Of a stretch of DNA of 64,000 bases, positions 12,001-21,513 are shown piece after piece. The DNA is from Chlamydomonas sphaeroides (lineage: Eukaryota; Chlorophyta; Chlorophyceae; Chlamydomonadales; Chlamydomonadaceae). How positions within the stretch are numbered: position 1 is the first letter of the stretch; every line of letters starts with the position of its first letter. The stretch is from positions 95,848-159,847 of the forward strand of contig BDDC01000027.1 in NCBI GenBank assembly GCA_001662425.1. The letters run 5' to 3'. Below the pieces are notes generated by a model, which saw only the letters and a program-made list of their open reading frames with translations, did no database searches and was not told the origin of the DNA. The translations under genes were made by a program, and so were the position numbers.

Positions 12001-12405
12001 GCCGTCGGTGGCAGACACCAGATGCCGGACCTCTCGGATCTCGCCGGCTGGATTCCGACGAACAAGCTTGAGCTGCCGTGCATTATCGTTGTTGGCGTCG
12101 TGGATGTGGCCGAGCACCAGCTCCAAGGCTGCGCTGGTCAGCCCAGCGACAGCTGCCCGCGCCTGGTCGCCGACGGCGATGACCTCCCTGCTCACAGGGT
12201 CGACCAACGTCTCTCCGTCATCATTGGCAAAACAGCAAAGCTGTCCGCTAGCGTCATGGAACACCTCGCGAACATTGCCTTGGTATGTGTCGAGCTGTCT
12301 TGCGACACGCTCGCTTAGTGCCAAGACACATTCATTATTGTGCTCTCTCAACAGGAAGCGTAAATCAGCAGGTATGCCAACGGCGGCCTTTGCGGCAGAA
12401 AGCAT
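9022..12405 (-). CDS. Tandem paralogue A: N-domain / membrane span / Pro-rich linker / beta-rich C-domain protein
   Basis: The model is complement(join(9022..9342,9498..9643,10451..10906,11221..11377,11533..12405)), about 650 residues. The ATG is at 12405; an in-frame ATG at 12432 is possible. The end of exon 1 (11533) is the least certain junction. Residues 1-240 form a conserved, probably beta-rich domain (GIPADLRFLLRE, SERVARQL, VDPSREVIAVG-type motifs, WPDVTEPVSW). Exon 2 encodes a membrane span (AAVAWISAVLLAALLAPLC) followed by a basic stretch. Exon 3 is a Pro-rich linker with decapeptide-like PTPVPAPQQP repeats. Exons 4 and 5 form a C-terminal domain (EQGDLVVLG, CIFKVWRNDELLGIRPL, KLRYLRADAAGAMAWDG, CAFRVCKM) whose pattern suggests a beta-trefoil or fascin-like fold; that is inference. 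No known family was recognised. The paralogue upstream has the same exon order and phases. Confidence 0.75.
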
Positions 12406-14247
12406 GTCGTCGTGCTTGTATGATGCTTGCACGTTATCTAGTGTTTACCTAAAATAATATTCAGGTCATATGCATGTTGCATGACGCGGTACGGCAGGTC
12501 CGGCGGACCTCGCGACCTCCCCTCCCCGAGCGTTCGCACGGCGGTCAGCTTCCTCGCATGTCCTTGGTCTGCTAATTCAATGCAGCCTCACAATGTGAAA
12601 TCCATCGTGCTCTTGACTAACACGAGCATAGGTGCCTGGGGCCGGCGCCTCTGTGCCAACCTCGCGATGCAAACGCGGCCCGGACCAAGGCGAGACTCTG
12701 CTGGCCGGACCAAGCTCAAGCCTCCTACTGCCTACTGTGTATGCTTTGTATCTATGGCAACGCTCCCCTCGCATCCAGTACACATGCCCCCGCGAGCTGC
12801 CCCGGTCCAGCCCAGGAGGTTCAGCCGTGTTTCCGGCACGTTCCGGCTCTTCGCCGCCCCTGGCCGCCCTTCTCCGGTCCAGCGCCGCCCGCCGCCTGCT
12901 CCCGCCGTGGGATGTGGTGTCATTCGGTACCACACTATCAGGCTGTGCATGGAATCGGAGTTTAACTGGTGCTGGCATCCAACCGCACCCGGGTCTCACT
13001 GCACCCGAGCGCAGGGGAGTCTCCCCTGCCCGAGCGTTACTGCGCTCCGTCCCACGCTCCGCCGGCCTACTCCTCGTACCTACCCTACACACTGTCGATC
13101 GCAGCGGTCAGGCGTCGACGTTGGCCCGTATCGATTAATCGATATCACACACCGCGATACCGGTACGATGGAGCACCGCAGTGCGCACACGCCAGGGGAG
13201 GCCCCTGCAACACGCGGCACCGCCGGTGCTCGTCCGCGAACTCGCTGCACGCTTGCGCGCCTCCACTCCCGCCCCGACAGCAGCCGGCGTGCGGGCGATG
13301 CCTGAGGATAGGCACCGGCAGACATGCCAGCGCCCCACGGACGCACGCTCACATCAACATGAGTTGAGCCCCTGAGATGCGTGCCGCGCCACGTCACCAC
13401 GCGTCCTGAGACCACGTGCCGCCCTGAGTGTGGCTCCGGTCCACAGCACAACAACGCCGACCTGCCTGCCGCCCAAGCAGCGCCTCAAGCCCGATCACAT
13501 CCACGCCGATACTCTGCGATGCCTGGCCGCAACCCTGCGGTACCTCGCCGTCTTGTGTTCATGTTGTGAGATCACACACACCGGTGTGGTGGCCCAATGC
13601 GCTACGGTCATGCCGAACCATAATGAACGCATGCCCAGCGCTCTAGCCGCACCAGCGGCCCCTTTGGAACGGACGACACTCTCCCCACACACACGTGCCG
13701 CGTGTGGGGTCCCGTCTTCACCTAACACTTGAACACACGTGCACACATATGCCCAGATAGTACCCAGTCCCACCGCCGCCGTCCGCGCCCGTGCGCTGAG
13801 TGCGCCGCCCGTGCCCCGTCCGCGAGCACCTCAGCGTCGTCACATGCGAGGCCAGCGCATGCCGTACATGCATGCCGTACATGCACGCCAATGGTACACA
13901 TTGCATAGCAGAGGAAGCAACCAACCATGCATCGCAGCAAGCGCCCTGGCGTATCAGTGCCTAGGCTCACCAATGAACAGTCCCCCGGCCCCAGAGTTCA
14001 CGTCCGCTCTATACCCACCCCAGCCACGCATGGGTTCATCTCAAATGGCCGTGAGTCAGTGCCCCAGGCGCACACGGCATCGCGGCCCCTGCGCCACAGC
14101 GCCGCAGCGCCAACCCCAACCGCTGGCGTCATGGCCGCCGCCCACTTGCACCACGCTGCTCCGTCCCTGAGCTGCGTGTCGTCCTCTAGTGCACAGGAGC
14201 GGTCCCCCACGCCCTCCAGCTCCAGAGGAGAGGCCGCCCTAAATCCC
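12406..14247. other. Spacer between the two tandem paralogues
   Basis: No gene is supported. The stretch includes the presumed promoter of paralogue A (near 12406-12600, with AT-rich sequence at 12430-12480) and the 3' region of paralogue B. A small tandem ATGCCGTACATGC occurs near 13859-13890. Open frames here are low-complexity and show no domain. Confidence 0.55.
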
Positions 14248-17200
14248 TCACTCCACCATCCTGTACACGCGAAAGGCGCAGTCGGGCGAGGCCACCGCCA
14301 TGCCGTCCCATGCCAAGGCGCCCGCGGCGTCGGCCCGCAGGTATCGGAGCTTCTTGCGGCCCCGAGAGCCCCGCAAGGATGACAGGAGCTTGGTCCCCAG
14401 CTTGGGGCTGGAGCTGGCGTGCTCAAACGCCACGCCGCCGTCATGCAGCGGCACGGCTCGACACCACTGCCACGCGCCGGCGGCCTGGCATGAGCCCGCT
14501 GCCGAGGCCAGCGGCCGGATGCCGAGCAGCTCGTCGTTGCGCCACAGCTCGAAGATGCAGGCCGGGTCGCCGGGCTGTGGGGCAGGCACGGGGCAGGCAC
14601 GGGACGGGCGGGCTCGGGTTTGTGGCTCGGCGGACTGTACAATTCTTAGCACGACTCATGTGCCACGTCTGCATGGCGAACGGCGCCCGCGACAAGCCCT
14701 GGCACGGACGCAAACACACACCGCGTGTCGGGTATATGTTGATTACTATGAACACACCCGGGGGCGCGCCGCGTACGGGGTGTTACTCTATTTCGGCCCT
14801 ATGAAGTTGAACACACGCGCTCACCAACGGGTTTCCCGGCGCCGGCACCCGGGCTCCCCGCTCGTCCCAGCAGGCCAACCGCACGACCTGCTTGTCCGCC
14901 GCCGTGGCCAGGACCACTCGGTCGCCCTGCTGCAAGCTGTGTGGGTCTTCCACCACCACCAGCCGAGCTGCGCCAACCGGGGTGGCGAGAGGGCGGAGAC
15001 GAGCGTCACGGTGCGGCGTCAGGTCAGGTCAGGGCGCTCAGGCAAGCACCGGCGGGGAGTTGATTGCGCCCACAGGCAGGCACGCCAGGGCTGCGGCCAC
15101 AGGGCGGCGGCTCCGCAGGTCCTTTTGTTGTCCCATCGTGTAATGTAACAGCAACGAGGAGAAGCTCGCACTGCAGCCCGAGTACGACAGTACGGCAGCA
15201 CTGACCTGATGCAGCGGGGGAACTGCGCAAGTCGCGCGCGGATGCAAGTTGCTGTCGCGGCGCCGGCGCCATGGCAGGTGGGGATGACGGCTCCGCCGGC
15301 ATAGAGCGACACGGGTACGGCGCGTCGCGTGGGTCTGTGGAAGGGACCGAGGGGGGTTGCGAGGCGAGAGGTGAAGGAGGGGAGCCTAGGGCGGGGCCGG
15401 CAGCGCAGCTTCCCAGGGGCTCGGGGCCTCGACGCCCGGGGCGGGCGCTCTGGCCACCATCTCTCCCGGGGCCCCTCCCGCCTGGGCAAGCGCGCGTACG
15501 CCCCTGCTGCACTCAGGCCATGCCCCTGGCCATGCCCCTGTCCTGAGTGCAGCAACAACGGCCGGCCGCGGCCGGGCGGCCGGCCGCCTTTTCGCATGCT
15601 CGGGGCCGGAGCTGCTGCGGCGCCTTCTGGCGGCTTGATAGCGCATGCCGCGCTATGCCACCGCCCCGCCCGCCCCACCCCTCGGGCAACCCTGCGCGCC
15701 CCGTGGAAGGCACTCGGCAACAGCCGAACGCGCCACGCTCGCGCCCCCAGCCCAACGGCCCAACGAACTGAGCTAGGCGCGACAGCCACAAGCGCACGGC
15801 GGCCACAGCGACCCCACCTCGCGCGCCCGGGCTGCTGAGCGGCCGGCCGAGCTGGCCGCTGCGATTGTATGCAGATGCCGTCGTCAGCAGGGCGCCAGGG
15901 GGCTCCGGCGGCTGCAGGGCCAGCGGTGGGCGCGCCGAGGCCGCAGAGCTCCGCTCGGACAGCTCGCTTGATGCCGAGAGCAAGGGCTGCAGCGGCGGCG
16001 GCTCGGGCGCGGGCGGGTGCGTCGCTGCCGCTGCCGGCGGCTTGGGCCGTGACAGCGGCGGCGTTGGCGGAGGCACCACGGGAAGCACTGCAGGAGGCAG
16101 GCGAGGCAGGGGACGGGCGGGGCGGTTGTCCAGCCAGGCACGCCGAGCGAGGCAAGCCCAAGGGTGGCGAGCAACCTGCGCTCGGCTCACTGCTGCCCCG
16201 GTTGGGCGGAGCGCCGCTGAGCGCACCTTGCGACCTGCAAACCGCAGCAGCGTGGCTGGCGCTGCATGGCACGTGCACCCACGAGCGCGGTGCCACACAC
16301 GCTCACCGCAGGGCTGGGCGTGCGCCAGCCGCCGTCGCTGCGCGGCCCGCGATCGCTGCACGTGCGCGCAGAGCGGCGGCAGCAGCACCAGCAGCAGCGC
16401 GGCGTTGATCCAGAAGACGGCCGCGTGCTGCAGGAGGCGGCTGAGCAGCGCCAAGCCGAGCAGCTGCGGCGGACGGGGTTGGCAGAGATTACGGTAGCAG
16501 CGGGTGCCGAGGGGAGCGGGTACAACCCACAGGCACGTACAGGGCCGGCCTGGGTCCTGCAGCTGTTGGCGGGCTCGCAGCTGCTGTGCTAGTAGGCCCC
16601 TGCGCGGAGGCTGCGCAGGCGGGGAGGCGCGGGCGGCGGCAGGTCGTCCAGGGGGGTGCTCACCGCGATAGCCTTGCCGAGGCCGCCGAGGTGCAGGTGC
16701 GCCGCTCCCTCCACGTCTCGCAAGACGGCCTCCGCTCCCCGCGGAAGCGATGCAATGTGGGCCACCAGGAAGTCCGTGAGCGGGTTGTCGCGCGTGCGCT
16801 CGCGCGTGAGGATGGCGTGCACGCCCGGCATGCAGACGAACGCCTTCCAGGACACGGGCTCCGTAACGTCGGGCCAGCTGAGGTCGAGACACGCCTCGGG
16901 CAGCACGGCGCCGAGGTAAGCAACGAGGGAGAGGTCGCCGCGCGCGCTCTTCATCAGCACGTGGGCCTCGGTGACGCGGCGGCCCCAGACGTCGCCGGCC
17001 AACGCCGTAATGGAGCCGTCGGCGGCAGACACCAGGTGCCGGACCTCCCGAACGTCGCCAGCTGCATCCCGGCGAACAAGCTTGAGGTGGCTTGCGGTGG
17101 CGCTGCTGGCGTCGCCGCCGACGTGGCCGAGGATAAGCTCCATCGCGACGCAAGTTAGCCCAGCGACAGCTGCCCGGGCCTGTTCGCCGACGGCGATGAC

Positions 17201-17416
17201 CTCTCGGCTCACAGGGTCTAGCAGCTTCTTGCCGCCACTGGCAAGACAGTAGAGCTGCCCGCTGGCGTCCTGGAATACCTCGCGAACACTGCCATCGTGC
17301 GCACCGAGCTGCCTTGCAACACGCTCGCTCATCGCCACAACAGAACCATTGTCTTCTCTCAAGAGGAAGCGGAGATCAGCGGGTATGCCTAGGGCGACCC
17401 TTGCGGCAGAAAGCAT
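14248..17416 (-). CDS. Tandem paralogue B: N-domain / membrane span / Pro-rich linker / beta-rich C-domain protein
   Basis: The model is complement(join(14248..14574,14825..14967,15818..16087,16307..16463,16664..17416)), 549 residues. All phases agree and exon 1 ends at a clean GTGAGC donor. The ATG at 17416 matches that of paralogue A. Residues 1-251 are the N-terminal domain, about two-thirds identical to A by eye (GIPADLRFLLRED, VDPSREVIAVG-like, WPDVTEPVSWKAF). A membrane span follows (AAVFWINAALLLVLLPPLC), then basic residues (RSRAAQRRR), then a 90-residue Pro/Ser/Ala linker lacking A's regular repeats. The C-terminal domain contains LQQGDRVVLATAADKQVVR, CIFELWRNDELLGIRPL and LRYLRADAAGALAWDG. 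There is no obvious signal peptide, so topology is uncertain. Basic residues after the span would place the linker and C-domain in the cytosol under the positive-inside rule. The membrane exon is 157 bases in both paralogues. Confidence 0.8.
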
Positions 17417-17789
17417 GGTGTGAGTGTTTGCACTATGATATGTAGCAACTGTATGTACGCATGTCGACGGCATGTATAGGTTGAAGCGGCAAGGCCGCTG
17501 TTGTCGCTGAAGGTCGACGTCCGTCGGTCCGTGCTGTTCGGCGCGTTCGCTCCCAACTACCGCCACTTCCTCAAAATTCTTTCGCCACGTCTGACATGAC
17601 ATCGCCTGCATTGTACTGCATAACGGGCACTTGAACTAGAACTGCAGTGCGATTCGAGGCACGAGGTGGAAGCAGCTTGCAAACGAAAGCGCTGCCGAAC
17701 CGAGCTCAAGCCTTCCTATCTTGCAAGAGACGTGCGTTACAAGATCATCCATTGCATTCAAGCGGCAGAAGAGGTTTCAGCGCCCATCC
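17417..17789. other. Presumed promoter and upstream region of paralogue B
   Basis: No gene is supported. AT-richer sequence lies at 17420-17465, directly upstream of the paralogue B ATG. Confidence 0.45.
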
Positions 17790-18200
17790 TGATGCAGGTC
17801 GCTCCCACTCCAGCCACGTGTCCGGCTCTATCCGGCTCCTCCTCCTCGCTGCCCCGGCCCCGAGCCGTCCTCCTCCCGCTCTCGCAGCCCCTCCGCCAGC
17901 GACCCCGCCGCCACCAGCACCGTGTGCACGCCCAGCCGTCGACACGCCGCCAGCGCCGGCCCGTGGCGGCCAGAGCCCGACACCAGGAGCACAGCCACCT
18001 CTGGCGGCGCAGCGCCGCCGTCGGGCCCCGCAGCCACCGGCGCCGCGGCCACGGCGGCCTCGACCGCGCGCGGCCCAGCCTCAGCCCGGCCAGCAGCCTG
18101 TCGAGGCCTCCGTTGACGGCTCGGTCCAACGCCGCGTCCTTCTTCTGGGCGACCCGGGGGTCGAAGCCCTCGCGCCGGAGGACGTACTTGAGCCCCACCT

Positions 18201-18202
<2 letters not shown>

Positions 18203-18231
<29 letters not shown>
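18203..18231 (+). repeat. Poly-G run (29 G) next to the gap
   Basis: An uninterrupted run of 29 G precedes the N run. The intact copy of this intron has only a short C/G tract at the equivalent place. This is probably a sequencing or assembly artefact, or an unstable homopolymer that caused the gap. Confidence 0.8.
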
Positions 18232-18236
18232 AAAGC

Positions 18237-18589
18237 NNNNNNNNNNNNNNNNNNNNNNNNNNNNNNNNNNNNNNNNNNNNNNNNNNNNNNNNNNNNNNNN
18301 NNNNNNNNNNNNNNNNNNNNNNNNNNNNNNNNNNNNNNNNNNNNNNNNNNNNNNNNNNNNNNNNNNNNNNNNNNNNNNNNNNNNNNNNNNNNNNNNNNNN
18401 NNNNNNNNNNNNNNNNNNNNNNNNNNNNNNNNNNNNNNNNNNNNNNNNNNNNNNNNNNNNNNNNNNNNNNNNNNNNNNNNNNNNNNNNNNNNNNNNNNNN
18501 NNNNNNNNNNNNNNNNNNNNNNNNNNNNNNNNNNNNNNNNNNNNNNNNNNNNNNNNNNNNNNNNNNNNNNNNNNNNNNNNNNNNNNNNN
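18237..18589. other. Assembly gap (N run, 353 bases)
   Basis: All bases are N. The true length may differ from the written length. Confidence 0.99.
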
Positions 18590-18885
18590 CGTGGGTAGTG
18601 GTTTGCATATTAGAACTTTTGCCCTGGATCTGTACCGTAGCGGTACAGACGTCTACACTTCGGCAAAGGGGGGGGTCCCCAGAACCTTCCCTGGGCCCTG
18701 CCCACCTGGTGCGCCGCGGGCGGCCGCGACAGCTGCCCGCTGGACGAGTAGTAGGCCCGCACCGCACCCAGGCCGGTGCACCCGAGCCAGGGCCGGTGCG
18801 AAAGGTGTTGACGACCGCTTGGCCGCCAGCTGCTGCACCCGAGCCAGGGCCGGTGCGAAAGGTGTCGACGACCGCATGGCCGCGT

Positions 18886-19502
18886 TGCCGCCGCCGCCGC
18901 CTGGGCTCAAGGCCTGGCCGGCGGAGTGCAGCTGCCGCGGCACACGCTCCGCCGCGGCATATGCCCGGTCGGCGGTCGGCGGCCCGGCGGCAGGGACGCA
19001 GTCTCCCAGACTGCCCTGCGGCGTGCCTGCGCCTGGCCGTTGGGGACAGGGGCGGCAGCGGGAAACGAGACGGGCTGTCATGGGTCATGGCAAGACCTAT
19101 GGCATGCATGGCGAATGGCGGCGGAGCAGAGGGGCGCTCAATGAAAAACCCAGCTTTGAACTCGAGCGCAGGGTACCTGAGAGACAGCCGCCAGTACTGG
19201 CAGCAGCGGGGCTTGGCTGGCTCGGCTCCTCCGGCTCGGGCTGCGCCGCGACACCCGACTCCCGGGCCTCACCGGCGAATGCCCTTACGCAGGTACGTTG
19301 TTTCGTGTTCTATGGCATGTCTGCAGACGTTGCGTATGAAATTGCAACCCCAGTCCTCACCGGCCCATGCGGACCCTCCGGCGCTGCGCGTCTCCCCACA
19401 TGGACTGGCGGCGCCTGGGTGTTGCCTGCACCGATGCCCGCACCCACACTCGCATGCGCGCGCACTAACGCGCACCGCACGCGAGGGCTGGCGGCGGCGG
19501 CG
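18886..19502. other. Spacer between the NYN pseudogene and the POLH 3' end
   Basis: No gene is supported. Bases 19155-19215 (GGGTACCTGAG followed by GCCAGTACTGGCAG) resemble a segment at about 63050-63100 in opposite orientation, a possible transposon remnant. The POLH 3' UTR must lie in the right part. Confidence 0.5.
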
Positions 19503-21468
19503 TCAGCCCCTGCGCCGGCCCGCGCCCTGCCCGCCGGCGGCGCCGCCGGCGCCGCTGAAGCGGCGGATGTCTGCTTGCCCCGCGGAGGAGGACCGCCCGC
19601 CGGCGCCGCCGCGGCCGCGGCCCTTGCCCCGGCCGCCGCCGCTACCGGTGCGCCCGCGCACGACGGGGGCGCCGCCGCCGCCGCCGCCGCCGGGCCTGGC
19701 GGCGCCGCCGCCTCGTCCCGCTGCGACCCACATGGTCCGGCGGACCTCCTGCGTGCAGCAGTCGTGTCGCAGTCGTGACCCAAGAGTATCCCCACACGGA
19801 CAAAGGGTGCACACGTAGGCGGTTGGCGGCTCGAAAGCCATGCGGCGCTTCCGTACGGCAGGCAGCTCCGCAGCCGTACCTGCTGTATGTCGGGCGGCAG
19901 CTCCGCCAGTACGGCCTCGTCCACGTGCAGAGCCGACCAGGGAGCCGCTGCCGCGACCGCCCCGCTGCGCGCCGCCGCCGTCGTGTCTTCCGCCGGCTCG
20001 TCGCTGCCGAGCAGCTCGACACTGGCGTCGCCGTCACTGGCGCCGCCGCCATCGCCGGTGGTGTATTCTGCATGAGGGTCGGCGGCGCCGCCGGCACCCG
20101 CCGCTGCTCCGAGGCCATCGGTGCCGGCGGGGACAGCCTCGTCCATCAGCAGTACGTCGCCGTCACCGTGGCCGTCGCCGTCGTCGTCAGCGTCGCCGCC
20201 GCTGCCGTCGCCCCTACTCAAGGTGGCGTTGCGTGAATGCCGACCCCACACCTCGGCCGTAACGCCGGCCATGACGCCGCCAGCCTTGGTTCCGGTCACG
20301 GCCTCCGCCTCTGGCCCCGCCACGGCTCTGCCGCCGCCGCCCCGCGTCGCGAGGGCCGGCGCCGCCGCCGAAGGGCCCGCGCCGCCGTCGCCAGCGGCGC
20401 TGCCAGCGGGCGGCATCCCCGGCTGCGTCGGCGGCAGCCAAGCCTGCAGCGACGCCGGCAGCGGCTGCGTGCCGCCGCCAGCCGCCGCCGCCAGCTGGCC
20501 ACTGCCGCGCTGGCTTCCGCCAGCGACGGCGCCGCCGCCACCCAGTGGTGCAGCAGCCGCGGATCCCCCGCCGCCGCCGCCGCCGCCGCCCCCGCCCCCG
20601 CCCCCGCCGCCCTCACTTTCGCCCTGCCGCGGCGCCTCACTGTCGCCGCCCCACGCCTGCTCCAGCCCTCTGTGACGAGGGGCCCAGCGCTCCTCCTCCC
20701 CTTCATTCTCCGGCTCCTCCTCCTCAAGGTCCGTTTCCGGGACATAATCCACCAGGCCGTCGTCGTCGACGTCGCTGCCTGCTGCGTCGCTGGCGACGCC
20801 GCCAGCCAGGGCGAGCAGCGCCGCCGGCGGGGCCGCCGGCGGGGAGGCTGGCGCCGTCGCGGCGGCCCCAAGCGGCGCCGCCAGCGGCGGCGGCGGCGGC
20901 GGTTTGCGCAGTAGCAATGCTCGCAGCGAGTCGCGGCTGAGGGACGTCGGCGACGACATCGCGGGGCCCTCTTCGTCCGCCTCCTGCTGCCCCTCCCGCC
21001 GCCGCCCCAGCGCATCGGGCGAGCTCGCCTCCGCTAGGCCAGCCCAGCCGCCGCCGTCAGCTGGCGGCAGCGGCCGCCGTCGCGGCGGCGCAGAGGCATC
21101 CGGCGACGGTGACCGCGACGGCCCTTGCATGGGCTCCTCTTTGACGCCCACGTTCCTAGCTGCCGCCGCAGCTGCCGCTGCCTCGGCCGCCGTGACCATT
21201 GTGTCGCCATCGGCGCCAGCGCTGGCGGCCCCGTTCCGCGGCCGCGGCGGCGCCGTCAGCAGAGCCCGCAGGTTGGACCCGGCGGTCGCCGCGCCGCGGC
21301 CCCTCTTGGCCGGCGGCGCCTGCGGCTTCCGGCCCTTGCCCCGGCCCGACGCCGGCGGCGACAGCGGCCGCTTGGACCCAGCGGCGGCAGACGAGCCAGG
21401 CCGCGGGCCGGCGGTGGCGGCGGCGCCACCGCCGCCGCTGACGGTTGAGGCGGTACTGCGAGACGGCT

Positions 21469-21513
<45 letters not shown>

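Larger units (their letters stand above)
17790..18885 (-). pseudogene. Broken inverted copy of the NYN/zinc-finger gene, interrupted by an assembly gap
   Basis: Read on the minus strand, 18198 down to about 17790 matches the last exon of the gene at 60792-62748, including its CAG acceptor (VGLKYVLRREGFDPRVAQ). Bases 18885 down to 18590 match the end of exon 3 and the start of intron 3, including the GGTTCTGGGGACC and ACGTCTGTAC segments. The copy has lost 4 bases in the CGCG run near 18070, shifting the frame after RLGRA. It also carries an internal tandem duplication of the NTFRTGPGSG-coding segment (18776-18884). Its 3' end diverges from the intact gene. The N run falls within the equivalent of intron 3. 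A recent inverted duplication that has decayed is the simplest reading. An allelic or misassembled fragment is possible. Confidence 0.8.

Noticed and set aside
15513..17153. A 546-codon minus-strand frame through paralogue B
   Set aside because: It joins a wrong-frame reading of exon 1 to the membrane exon across an intron. The conserved domain sequence is in the other frame.
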